Positions 1 through 5,835 of a stretch of DNA of 6,997 bases are shown piece by piece. Made by a program: the position numbers and the translations under genes. The stretch comes from Paludibacter sp. (lineage in GTDB: Bacteria > Bacteroidota > Bacteroidia > Bacteroidales > Paludibacteraceae): contig JAUSNQ010000070.1 of assembly GCA_030655595.1 (NCBI GenBank), positions 1-6,997 of the forward strand, written 5' to 3'. Below the pieces are notes generated by a model that was not told the origin of the DNA, did no database searches, and was given only the letters and a program-made list of their open reading frames with translations. The stretch's first letter is position 1; each line of letters opens with the position of its first letter.

Positions 1-81
1 TACAAAACATCGGAGAAAAAAGTGGAAATAATTAGAATACTCCACCAAAGTATGGATGTAGAAGAAAAAATTAAAATATGA
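1..81 (+). CDS. RelE/ParE-family toxin, C-terminal 26 residues (partial at left edge)
   Basis: Reading from base 1, the frame is open for 26 codons and ends in TGA at 79-81. The peptide contains KVEIIRILHQSMDVEEK. A basic/hydrophobic strand followed by R-[IV]-L-H-Q-S-M-D is the usual end of RelE/ParE-type toxins of type II toxin-antitoxin modules, where the last strand and its tail complete the toxin fold. The antitoxin gene would be expected just upstream, outside the window. The stop overlaps the next ATG (78-80) as ATGA. Only the tail is visible, so I cannot tell whether the toxin is intact or which subfamily it belongs to. It is below 30 residues, and the call rests on motif memory rather than on domain coverage. 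Confidence 0.6.
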   Translation, partial: YKTSEKKVEIIRILHQSMDVEEKIKI

Positions 82-352
82 AATCATTTACCAACATTGT
101 AGTATTGATAGTTTTTACGTTCATTTGAATGGCATGAAGCAAGAAGGCCCTAAGATTCTACCAATTGGTAAGGGTGATTATGAATCGGAAATGATCAATC
201 TACTTATGAAAGAAGGATTTGACGGACCGTGGGGTATATTGGGACATATTGAAAGTGAAGATGTAAAAAAGGTTTTAGAGAGAAATATTGAAGGATTAGA
301 TTCATTGGTAAAAGTTAATGCGATAAAACGCATACAGGATTCACACCATTAA
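78..352 (+). pseudogene. Remnant of a secreted sugar phosphate isomerase/epimerase-like TIM-barrel protein
   Basis: The frame running through 125-352 ends in a peptide with LNGMKQEGPKILPIGKGD, then EGFDGPWGILGHIESEDVKK and LERNIEGLDSL. This is the typical C-terminus of xylose-isomerase-like TIM-barrel proteins (sugar phosphate isomerase/epimerase family), in which the last barrel strand reads G-P-[IW]-G-I-L-[GN]-H. Family members are about 250-300 residues; here at most 75-97 are present, with no metal-binding residues from the earlier strands. The only plausible start for this fragment is TTG at 125. In another frame, ATG at 78 encodes MKSFTNIVVLIVFTFI and then TGA, which looks like a signal peptide. 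The simplest reading is an internal deletion that joined the 5' and 3' ends of one secreted-enzyme gene out of frame. The barrel assignment is fairly secure; the deletion scenario is inference. Confidence 0.55.
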
Positions 353-441
353 AAGAAAAGAACGAGTTGGTTAGTGCCACTACCCAACTGTGCGGATTAT
401 ATGATTTTGCGGGACAAATCAGACAAAAAAATATTTTATGA
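319..441 (+). other. Short open frame spanning repeat copy 1, ending in ATGA overlap with VOC gene
   Basis: The frame is open from 319 to TGA at 439-441 and encodes ...KEKNELVSATTQLCGLYDF and then AGQIRQKNIL. It has no ATG start and overlaps the end of the isomerase fragment, so it is more likely a gene tail or debris than a complete gene. Two things make it worth listing. Its stop overlaps the ATG of the VOC gene (ATGA at 438-441), a common arrangement for coupled genes. It also shares NELVSATTQL with the frame across repeat copy 3 and VSATTQL with copy 2. I do not recognise the family. Confidence 0.3.
360..390 (+). repeat. Palindromic module-boundary repeat, copy 1
   Basis: This is a 31-bp sequence identical to 5918-5948. 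It contains the 19-bp core TGGTTAGTGCCACTACCCA (368-386), which also occurs at 1683-1701. Positions 365-389 form an inverted repeat: arms AGTTGGTTAGTG and CACTACCCAACT around a central C, with a single T/C mismatch. The copy begins 8 bases after the stop of the isomerase remnant and about 50 bases before the VOC start. There is no T-tract after it, so it is not an ordinary intrinsic terminator. The right arm ACCCAAC fits the integron core-site consensus RYYYAAC, but the element is far too short to be a complete attC. Confidence 0.85.
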
Positions 442-839
442 TAAAACAGATTCAATTTATTGAGATAATCCTATATGTCAACGACCAAGAGACAAGTTGC
501 AAGTTTTATCAAAATATATTTCGTACGGAGGCAGACCTTCATGTACCTGGCATGACAGAATTTAACCTGTCAGACAATTGCAAAGTTGGACTTATGCCAA
601 ACAAAGGCATTGCAAAAATACTTGCACATAAAACACCGCACCCTGACAGCGGGAATGGTATTCCCAGGTGTGAACTATATTTGTTAGTTGACAACATTCA
701 ATTTGAATATGACAATGCAACTAAAAGTGGAGCAAAATTAATAAACCCAATTCTTGACAGAGACTGGGGAGATAGAGTCTGCTATTTTTCTGATCCAGAC
801 GGACATATTATTGCATTTGCAGAGAAAATAACAAAGTAA
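438..839 (+). CDS. VOC (glyoxalase/bleomycin resistance/dioxygenase) superfamily protein
   Basis: A 133-residue protein with the paired beta-alpha-beta-beta-beta layout of vicinal-oxygen-chelate proteins. The N-terminal half starts with IEIILYVNDQETSCKFYQNI (residues 8-27), where family members read 'hYV.D...s..FY...lG'. The second half contains CELYLLVDNI (78-87) and the family-typical ending VCYFSDPDGHIIAFAE (114-129). Glu79 and Glu129 lie where metal ligands usually fall; the N-terminal His/Glu ligand is uncertain (Glu9 is a candidate). The length is normal for a single-domain VOC protein. The substrate cannot be read from the sequence; relatives include glyoxalases, fosfomycin/bleomycin resistance proteins and dioxygenases. 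The start ATG overlaps the stop of the short frame upstream (ATGA), and no clear promoter of its own is visible. The gene follows repeat copy 1 directly, like a cassette cargo. Confidence 0.85.
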   Translation: MIKQIQFIEIILYVNDQETSCKFYQNIFRTEADLHVPGMTEFNLSDNCKVGLMPNKGIAKILAHKTPHPDSGNGIPRCELYLLVDNIQFEYDNATKSGAKLINPILDRDWGDRVCYFSDPDGHIIAFAEKITK

Positions 840-916
840 AATTAACAAATATGAAAACCGTGGGAAAAATAAAAACAAAGTTTTAAATTGTATAAATTAA
901 GGCGTAGTTATTTATT

Positions 917-954
917 GAGTTAATGGGTTGGTTTACACGAAATAGAAATGGAGT
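917..954 (+). repeat. Motif shared by the upstream regions of both toxin-antitoxin operons (copy A)
   Basis: The sequence around TTAATGGGTTGGTTTACA aligns with TTAACTGGTTAGTTTACA upstream of the higB-like gene (within 5077-5112), with 15 of 18 bases identical, followed in both by an A-rich stretch ending in ATG[GA]AGT. Both copies lie on the + strand and upstream of the promoter-like sequence of a toxin-antitoxin operon. It could be a regulatory site, a remnant of a common insertion point, or chance in A+T-rich DNA. Confidence 0.35.
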
Positions 955-962
955 CTGGAAAA

Positions 963-994
963 TTTGCATTTTACGTGTAATGTATTTATATTTG
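963..994 (+). promoter_or_regulatory. Bacteroidota-type promoter for the RHH/PIN operon
   Basis: TATATTTG at 987-994 matches the Bacteroidota -7 consensus TAnnTTTG exactly. TTTG at 963-966 supplies the -33 element with a 20-bp spacer. Transcription would begin near 1000 and leave a leader of about 20 bases. ACGTG occurs in the spacer (973-977) and again just after the -7 box (996-1000), with TTAC-GT-GTAA at 971-980. Such sites are plausible for autorepression by the ribbon-helix-helix antitoxin, but this is inference. Confidence 0.65.
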
Positions 995-1018
995 CACGTG
1001 AACTTAATTTAGAGAAAT

Positions 1019-1258
1019 ATGAATACCAAGCTGACATTAAATTTAAACAAAAGCATTATCGACGAGGCTAAATCCTATGCAAAAAAGAATAATGTGAGTT
1101 TATCCAAACTCATCGAAAACTATTTGAATTCACTAACAACAAGTAAAAAGAAAACCACGCGGATAAGCCCACTTGTTGAGAGTTTAACCGGCATTATCTC
1201 GTCTGAAGTAGATGAACGAAAGAGTTATCGTGATTATTTATCAGAAAAACACGCATGA
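1019..1258 (+). CDS. Ribbon-helix-helix antitoxin (DUF6364-like), partner of the PIN toxin
   Basis: A 79-residue protein that begins MNTKLTLNLNKSIIDEAKSY, the pattern of a short DNA-binding beta strand (residues 3-8) followed by helix 1 (about 10-23). Helix 2 is VSLSKLIENYLNSL (26-39). This matches the small ribbon-helix-helix antitoxins annotated as DUF6364. The C-terminal 40 residues are polar, with PLVESLTGII and then an acidic/basic tail ending in YRDYLSEKHA, as expected for the segment that wraps around and blocks the toxin. Its stop overlaps the toxin start (ATGA at 1255-1258), so the two are translationally coupled in the usual antitoxin-first order. It would act as a dimer that neutralises the PIN protein and binds its own promoter region. 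Confidence 0.8.
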   Translation: MNTKLTLNLNKSIIDEAKSYAKKNNVSLSKLIENYLNSLTTSKKKTTRISPLVESLTGIISSEVDERKSYRDYLSEKHA

Positions 1259-1665
1259 TGAAAAACCTGTTAATAGACACGAATATCATCGTTGATTTGC
1301 TTGCAAAGCGGAAAAATTTTTATCAGGAAGCACAAGAATTGTTTACGCTTGCTGATGAAAAAGCGATCAAACTTTATATTTCATCTTTGACGTTTGCAAA
1401 TACTCACTATTTGCTTTCTAAGGAGTTGAATTCGAATGAAGCCAGAAAAGTATTGATTAAGTTTAAACTTCTCGTTAGTATTTTACCACTTGACGATAAA
1501 ATTTTGGAACTTGCATTGTCATCTGATTTTAATGACTTTGAAGATGCAATTCAATATTATACCGCTGTGGAAAACAAATTGAATATCATCATAACCAGAA
1601 ACAAGAAAGATTTTAAAACATCCAGTCTTCCGGTTTTGACAGCAAAAGAATATTTAAACAGATAA
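1255..1665 (+). CDS. PIN-domain ribonuclease toxin (VapC-like)
   Basis: A 136-residue PIN-domain protein. The first acidic active-site residue is in LLIDTNIIVDLL (Asp8). The conserved middle segment SSLTFANTHYLL (43-54) has the small-residue/aromatic pattern of the PIN_3-like subgroup rather than the Glu of classical VapC. The distal acidic cluster is in SDFNDFEDAIQYYTA (90-104; Asp94, Glu96, Asp97), followed by IIITRNKKDF (111-120; Asp119). These residues would coordinate Mg2+/Mn2+ for RNA cleavage; in well-studied relatives the target is tRNA or rRNA. Length is normal and the protein appears intact. ATG codons at 1255 and 1258 are adjacent; I chose 1255 because it gives the usual ATGA overlap with the antitoxin. 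The stop is followed within 20 bases by repeat copy 2. Confidence 0.85.
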   Translation: MMKNLLIDTNIIVDLLAKRKNFYQEAQELFTLADEKAIKLYISSLTFANTHYLLSKELNSNEARKVLIKFKLLVSILPLDDKILELALSSDFNDFEDAIQYYTAVENKLNIIITRNKKDFKTSSLPVLTAKEYLNR

Positions 1666-1672
1666 TTGCTGA

Positions 1673-1828
1673 AAACGCCAAGTGGTTAGTGCCACTACCC
1701 AGTTGAAACTCATAGCAAATGACAATTACCTCAAAAGAAAAGACCGATATTTAGACAGATTGATGAAATATGCTGATAGTATGCGTATTGCGAAAGTGTT
1801 GAACCAATATCTAAATGTAATGCTATGA
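1673..1828 (+). pseudogene. Gene remnant spanning repeat copy 2, possibly the C-terminus of an AbiEi-like antitoxin
   Basis: The frame from 1673 to TGA at 1826-1828 is open for 51 codons and has no ATG before 1766. It encodes VVSATTQLKLIANDNYLKRK and then DRYLDRLMKYADSMRIAKVL followed by NQYLNVML. The last part has strong amphipathic-helix spacing and recalls the ending 'LDkLleYAkk..v..vl..YLe.lL' that I associate with AbiEi-type (type IV) antitoxins, but the match is from memory and is short. The reading crosses repeat copy 2. Substitutions relative to copy 3 are mostly synonymous in this frame, which supports past or present coding. It is most likely a truncated tail left by an insertion or deletion; a coincidental open frame is the alternative. 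Confidence 0.35.
1683..1720 (+). repeat. Palindromic module-boundary repeat, copy 2
   Basis: Core TGGTTAGTGCCACTACCCA at 1683-1701 is identical to copies 1 and 3. The flanks differ: the outer arms are CAAG and GTTG, which still pair except for one G/G position (1682/1702). The sequence after the core, TTGAAACTCATAGCAAATGA, resembles CTGAAACTTTTAGCAAAATG after copy 3, so copies 2 and 3 are related over about 40 bp. It starts about 18 bases after the PIN toxin stop. Confidence 0.75.
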
Positions 1829-1930
1829 GCAATAAAGCAGTCTCAATAAGAGCAAAATTGTTGCCTTACCGGGCGAAAATGAAAGGAATATAAGCCAATA
1901 TCAATTTGCGAAAACTTATACTGTAAAAAG
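1829..1930. other. Upstream region of the primase-helicase gene
   Basis: No gene is visible. There is an interrupted inverted repeat, GCAAAATTG (1852-1860) with CAATTTGC (1902-1909), one base bulged, arms 41 bases apart. The sequence around 1897-1908 (AATATCAATTTG) is at best a degenerate -7 box, with no convincing -33 partner. I therefore cannot place the promoter of the downstream gene with confidence. Confidence 0.4.
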
Positions 1931-4900
1931 ATGAGCGAAAACCAACAGCATCAAATTCAACTCTTTAAATCTGTTTTCAAAGGCAGAGAAGATGTATTTG
2001 CTGTGCGTTGGGAGAATGGAAAGAAGAGTGGCTACATGCCCGCATACAGCTATGATCCATATATCTATCGTGTTCATAAAATGCGTGGTGGTACTTTTCA
2101 AAATTATCAGGACAAAACATATGTACCTTTATCTGATAAAGAAATTGAGAAGCATTTGAAGGGTGAACAATTAGTCGGAATATACCCGCTACTTCCTGAT
2201 AATACTTCTTGGTTTATTGCGGCTGATTTTGATGATGATAATTGGTTAGAGGAATGTAAAGTATTTTTAAATGTTTGTCACGAAAACGAAATTCCAGCTT
2301 ATTTAGAACGTTCTCGCTCAGGGCAAGGTGGACATATTTGGATTTTCTTTGAACAACCATATCCAGCAATCCGAAGTCGAAAAATTATTCTTTCACTATT
2401 AGAAAAATCGGGTGTTTTTTCTGTATTCGATAAGAATTCAAGCTTTGATAGATTGTTTCCAAATCAAGATTTTCTTTCGGGAAAAGGATTGGGCAATCTT
2501 ATCGCATTGCCCTTATACAAAAAGACAGTTGAACAAGGGAATAGCTGCTTTCTCGATATAGATACATTTCAACCTGTTCCGGATCAGTTTGAATTCTTGA
2601 AAAATATTCACCGAATCACAATTGCGAAGCTAGACAAACTTCTTCAAATAATCTCGACGTCAACCACTTTTGCTTCAAGCAATCCACTCACTGCAAACAC
2701 AACACCACCTGCAACGGTTTGTAATATGCTTACAATCACATTAAACAATGTCGTCAGTATTAACAGAGACGGTTTAACTACATCATTGATAAACTTTTTA
2801 AAAGAGGAACTGAATTTTGCAAACACTGAGTACTTTATTAAAACGAAGGCTGGCAAAAACACCTTTGAAACTGAACGTTATTTTAAATTTGTAGAAGAAA
2901 CTGAGAACGAGGTTATTATTCCGCGAGGTTTTATTGGCAAACTAATACGATTTTGCCAAGTAAAAAATATCGAATATTGTTTCAATGATATAAGAAAAAA
3001 GCTGAATACTGTTGAATTTCAATTCAATGCTCAACTTAGAGAACACCAGCAAAGTGCTATCGAAACTGTATCTAAGAAAGATTTTGGTGTAATAGTTGCA
3101 CCACCCGGTTCAGGTAAAACGATAGTTGGATTAAAAATTATCTCGGACAGAAGTCAACCGGCACTAATAATTGTGCACCGCAAACAATTGGTAGAACAAT
3201 GGATTGAACGTATTGAAACATTTCTGGGTATTCCCAAACATGAAATCGGGAGAATTGGGCAAGGGAAAAGTAAGGTTGGCAAAAAGATTACTATAGCAAC
3301 TATTCAAAGTTTATCCAAAGAATTAATCAAACCTGAATCAGAAAGTTTTACACACTCTATTGGAACTATTATCGTAGATGAATGCCATCATATTCCAGCC
3401 AAAACCTATAGAGATACAATTGCCAAATTACCAACGTATTATTTATATGGTTTGACTGCCACACCTTTTAGAAAATATAATGATGGAAGGATTATTTTCT
3501 CTCACTTGGGAGAGATTATTGTCGAAATAAAGCCATCAGAAATTTCATCGTTCAAACAAGCAAAAATTATCATCCGAAATACGGAACTTGATATTCCTTT
3601 TAATTCAAAAACGGATCAATTTGAAACACTCTCAAAAGTATTGATTCACGATTCTGCAAGGAATAAATTGATTTTAAAAGATATTTTTGTTGAGCTAAAA
3701 CTCGGTAAGAGAGTGGTCATTATTACTGAAAGAAAAGAACATATCGACACTTTAAATCAATATCTGAAACAATCGTATGAAACACTAACTTTAAGTGGAG
3801 ACGATTCGGAAAGTAGTCGGAATGTGAAATGGAAAATACTCAAAGAAGGTAATTATCAAGTTCTCATCACGACTGGGCAGTATTTTGGTGAAGGGTCTGA
3901 TTTGCAGAATGCTAATTCTCTTTTCCTTGTATATCCGTTTGCATTTGAAGGAAAACTAATTCAGTATATTGGTAGAGTTCAGAGGTCGGAAGTTACACCT
4001 TCAATCTATGACTACAGAGATATTAAAATCGATTATCTAAACAAACTATTTCTGAAAAGAAATACCTATTACCGTAAAATAGAGAAACATGCTTCATTGT
4101 TTGATGAACCGTCAGAAGAAATAACAATTTCTGAAAATAGTCGAAAAATTGAGTTAACAATAAAAGTGTCCATTGATGACCTTGATTTTCATTATGGAAG
4201 CGTTGTATTCAAATATGCAATTCCGGGAATAACAGAGCTAGTAGAATTTGAAATTGAAAATCTTCAAATCAGACCAGAATTTGATGTTTTGAAACCCTAT
4301 TTTGCAAAGACTTTAAACACGAGGTTTGTAACATTTGATATTTACGCGGAATTTGAAAATGGAGAATTAGTATCACAATTAGCCACATCTACTGACTTAC
4401 AAAAAATCAATCATGAGGTTATTGAAGGTGTTAGATTCAGATTCATCACAAATTCATTTTTCGGTATGAAGCCTCAAGCAGATGTTAATCTTATGACTGT
4501 TGATGAATTATTAAAGAAAGGGAATAGTGAAACTTGTCTTTATAATGATGGACAAACTTTGTTAAACGATTTACTGACTCATAAGAACTTTAAACATTCT
4601 AAACAATTAAGATATTTGGCTGATAGACACGAAAGAACAACTCTGAAAATCAGATTTGTTTTAAGTCCTTTTTCTTTCGTATTTTTGCTCTCAGGTGAAA
4701 ATCAATTTCATATAGTTTTGGAAACTCTCGATACAGAAGAAGCGACTTATTTATGGCATATTGAAAAAGATAATACACAACTCAGAGTCCAATTAAAAAC
4801 AATAGACGAAAATCTTTCAATTATCCGAAACAAAGGAAGGCAAATATTTCTTGAGACAAAACCCGAGAATTTCAGTAGAATTCTTCACGACTACTCGGAC

Positions 4901-4954
4901 ACACAGAAAGGATTTGTAATTTGGAAAGATTTATTGGAAGAGAGAATTAATTAG
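1931..4954 (+). CDS. TOTE-type archaeo-eukaryotic primase fused to SF2 (COG1061-like) helicase, with unknown C-terminal region
   Basis: A 1007-residue intact protein. Residues 8-235 match the archaeo-eukaryotic primase domain of TOTE conflict systems: IQLFKSVFKGREDVFAVRWE (9-28), IYPLLPDNTSWFIAADFDDD (84-103) with the metal-binding D-F-D at 99-101, ERSRSGQGGHIWIFFE (126-141) with the second-motif His135, and SFDRLFPNQD...GKGLGNLIALPL (171-195). A Ser/Thr-rich linker (241-261) follows, then a helicase N-terminal region including IIPRGFIGKLIRF (329-341). The SF2 core has Walker A APPGSGKT (390-397), DECHH (483-487), TATPF (509-513), TTGQYFGEGSD (647-657) and QYIGRVQR (678-685). Residues about 730-1007 match nothing I know and show no obvious nuclease motif. 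By family knowledge such proteins are thought to act on invading nucleic acid; the exact activity is not established here. Start chosen as the first ATG before the conserved block, with no Shine-Dalgarno sequence. Confidence 0.85.
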   Translation: MSENQQHQIQLFKSVFKGREDVFAVRWENGKKSGYMPAYSYDPYIYRVHKMRGGTFQNYQDKTYVPLSDKEIEKHLKGEQLVGIYPLLPDNTSWFIAADFDDDNWLEECKVFLNVCHENEIPAYLERSRSGQGGHIWIFFEQPYPAIRSRKIILSLLEKSGVFSVFDKNSSFDRLFPNQDFLSGKGLGNLIALPLYKKTVEQGNSCFLDIDTFQPVPDQFEFLKNIHRITIAKLDKLLQIISTSTTFASSNPLTANTTPPATVCNMLTITLNNVVSINRDGLTTSLINFLKEELNFANTEYFIKTKAGKNTFETERYFKFVEETENEVIIPRGFIGKLIRFCQVKNIEYCFNDIRKKLNTVEFQFNAQLREHQQSAIETVSKKDFGVIVAPPGSGKTIVGLKIISDRSQPALIIVHRKQLVEQWIERIETFLGIPKHEIGRIGQGKSKVGKKITIATIQSLSKELIKPESESFTHSIGTIIVDECHHIPAKTYRDTIAKLPTYYLYGLTATPFRKYNDGRIIFSHLGEIIVEIKPSEISSFKQAKIIIRNTELDIPFNSKTDQFETLSKVLIHDSARNKLILKDIFVELKLGKRVVIITERKEHIDTLNQYLKQSYETLTLSGDDSESSRNVKWKILKEGNYQVLITTGQYFGEGSDLQNANSLFLVYPFAFEGKLIQYIGRVQRSEVTPSIYDYRDIKIDYLNKLFLKRNTYYRKIEKHASLFDEPSEEITISENSRKIELTIKVSIDDLDFHYGSVVFKYAIPGITELVEFEIENLQIRPEFDVLKPYFAKTLNTRFVTFDIYAEFENGELVSQLATSTDLQKINHEVIEGVRFRFITNSFFGMKPQADVNLMTVDELLKKGNSETCLYNDGQTLLNDLLTHKNFKHSKQLRYLADRHERTTLKIRFVLSPFSFVFLLSGENQFHIVLETLDTEEATYLWHIEKDNTQLRVQLKTIDENLSIIRNKGRQIFLETKPENFSRILHDYSDTQKGFVIWKDLLEERIN

Positions 4955-4997
4955 TCTCCCGAATTAAGATCATCGTAACACAAAGTGACTATCTATG

Positions 4998-5036
4998 TTT
5001 ACGTAGGGCATGAATCAATTTTACGCCCTACATAAA
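4998..5036 (+). terminator. Long imperfect hairpin downstream of the primase-helicase gene
   Basis: Arms TTTACGTAGGGC (4998-5009) and GCCCTACATAAA (5025-5036) pair with one mismatch. The stem continues inward with T-A, G-T wobble and two A-T pairs, closing on a 5-base TCAAT loop. It lies 44 bases after the stop of the large gene. The following bases (ATGTATTTTATTTG) are U-rich but not a clean T-tract, so it may be a weak terminator. It could instead be a dispersed palindromic repeat, since GTAGGGCATGAAT-type palindromes would look the same. Confidence 0.5.
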
Positions 5037-5076
5037 ATGTATTTTATTTGTATGAAAATAATGGGTTGTTGTTTTT

Positions 5077-5112
5077 GAAGTTAACTGGTTAGTTTACATG
5101 TCTAAAATGAAG
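5077..5112 (+). repeat. Motif shared by the upstream regions of both toxin-antitoxin operons (copy B)
   Basis: TTAACTGGTTAGTTTACA followed by an A-rich run to ATGAAGT, matching copy A at 917-954 (15 of 18 identical in the best block). It lies about 135 bases upstream of the higB-like start. Its AACTGGTTAGT segment also partly resembles the left arm of the boundary palindrome, so a decayed relative of that repeat is possible. Confidence 0.35.
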
Positions 5113-5190
5113 TGTGATGTTGTGATTTAGCATAGAGAAGTGGTTTTGCATAGTTAGATTTAAAAAAACAGAAAAATTTAAAATCAAAGC

Positions 5191-5221
5191 TTTCGCAATT
5201 GAAATATATTTCATAAATTTG
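5191..5221 (+). promoter_or_regulatory. Bacteroidota-type promoter for the higB/higA-like operon
   Basis: TAAATTTG at 5214-5221 fits the -7 consensus TAnnTTTG. The best -33 candidate with the right spacing (19 bp) is the degenerate TTTC at 5191-5194. Transcription would start near 5227, leaving a leader of about 20 bases before the ATG at 5247, much like the other toxin-antitoxin operon. The AAAGCTTT palindrome next to it (5186-5193) could be an operator for the HTH antitoxin; that is a guess. Confidence 0.5.
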
Positions 5222-5246
5222 TATCCAAATGAATACACGTAATTAA

Positions 5247-5546
5247 ATGTTCATAATTGAGAAAACTACCGAATTTGACAAATGGCTACGAAAACTAAAA
5301 GATTTAAGAGCCAAAGCAAAAATACTGTTTCGACTTCAAAAAATAGAAGATGACGAACATTTTGGAGCGTGTGAATCTGTGGGCAATGGGATTCGGGAGC
5401 TAAAAATCGATTACGCCAAGGGATACAGAATTTATTTCAAAGAATCAGACGGAAAAATTATTCTTCTTCTTATTGGAGGAGACAAATCAACTCAACAAAA
5501 AGATATTGAAAGGGCAAAAGACATTTTAAACAAATTAAAAAGATAA
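5247..5546 (+). CDS. RelE/HigB-family addiction module toxin (HI1419-like)
   Basis: A 99-residue protein of the RelE/ParE fold, subgroup of 'addiction module killer proteins' typified by Haemophilus HI1419. Diagnostic parts are the start EKTTEFDKWLRKLKDLRAKA (5-24), the central GIRELKIDYAKGYRIYF (48-64) with its basic residues, and the ending LLLIGGDKSTQQKDIERAKD (73-92). The G-G-D-K-x-x-Q-x-x-D-I block is the signature of this subgroup. Relatives are ribosome-dependent mRNA interferases, although catalytic residues differ across the subgroup. Length is normal and the protein looks intact. It precedes its antitoxin gene by 4 bases, the toxin-first order typical of HigBA-like modules. The start is the first ATG, 26 bases after the -7 box. 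Confidence 0.88.
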   Translation: MFIIEKTTEFDKWLRKLKDLRAKAKILFRLQKIEDDEHFGACESVGNGIRELKIDYAKGYRIYFKESDGKIILLLIGGDKSTQQKDIERAKDILNKLKR

Positions 5547-5550
5547 CGAT

Positions 5551-5835
5551 ATGGAAACTTCAAGATTTAATATTTCAGACTACATAGATAGTAATGAAAT
5601 GATTGCAGAATATCTTAATACTGTATTAGCAGATGGAGATGATTCAGAAGTGATCGCTGCAATTGGCCATATAGCAAAATCAATTGGTATGACAAAAATT
5701 GCACAGGAGACAGGATTAAGCAGACCAAGTTTATATAAAGCTTTATCAGAAGGATCAAAACCACAATTTGATACAATCATGAAAGTATTAAGAGCAATAG
5801 GTGGTCAAATACAAATCAATCCGATGACAGCTTAA
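5551..5835 (+). CDS. HTH antitoxin of the HigA-like/HI1420 addiction module family
   Basis: A 94-residue antitoxin. Residues 9-29 (SDYIDSNEMIAEYLNTVLAD) are the N-terminal segment typical of HI1420-like antidotes. Residues 32-43 read SEVIAAIGHIAK. The helix-turn-helix spans about 42-66, with MTKIAQETGLSRPSLYKALS as the second and recognition helices. FDTIMKVLRAIGGQIQI (73-89) is the conserved dimerisation end. It would bind and inhibit the toxin encoded 4 bases upstream and repress the operon as a dimer. It is intact and of normal length. Its TAA overlaps the left arm of the imperfect hairpin at 5834-5910. Confidence 0.88.
   Translation: METSRFNISDYIDSNEMIAEYLNTVLADGDDSEVIAAIGHIAKSIGMTKIAQETGLSRPSLYKALSEGSKPQFDTIMKVLRAIGGQIQINPMTA

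Larger units (their letters stand above)
840..1018. other. Intergenic region between the VOC gene and the antitoxin gene
   Basis: These 179 bases hold no gene I can support. The left half is very A-rich and includes an 11-codon ATG frame (851-886) with no recognisable features. The right half carries a sequence resembling one upstream of the second toxin-antitoxin operon (917-954) and the promoter at 963-994. Confidence 0.6.
4955..5246. other. Intergenic region between the primase-helicase gene and the higB-like gene
   Basis: These 292 bases contain the 39-base hairpin at 4998-5036, the shared upstream motif at 5077-5112, and a promoter-like sequence at 5191-5221. TAATGGGTTG also occurs at 5059-5068, echoing the copy at 921-930. 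No coding frame with protein-like content is visible. Confidence 0.6.

Noticed and set aside
360..390. Repeat copy 1 as a canonical integron attC site
   Set aside because: Only about 25-31 bp, with one RYYYAAC-like box (ACCCAAC) but no matching GTTRRRY on the same strand at attC spacing; the left arm reads GTTGGTT.
851..886. Eleven-codon ATG frame after the VOC gene as a small peptide gene
   Set aside because: Lysine-rich by base composition only, with no ribosome binding site or conserved feature.
1852..1909. Inverted repeat GCAAAATTG/CAATTTGC upstream of the primase-helicase gene as a regulatory structure
   Set aside because: Short A+T-rich arms 41 bases apart with a bulge; easily expected by chance, so noted only in the intergenic entry.
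1916..2101. Reverse-strand open frame over the start of the primase-helicase gene
   Set aside because: It lies almost entirely within strong primase-domain coding sequence and its product has no family-like pattern.
2644..2862. Reverse-strand open frame inside the primase-helicase linker region
   Set aside because: It mirrors the Ser/Thr-rich linker; hydrophobic content is a by-product of the coding strand.
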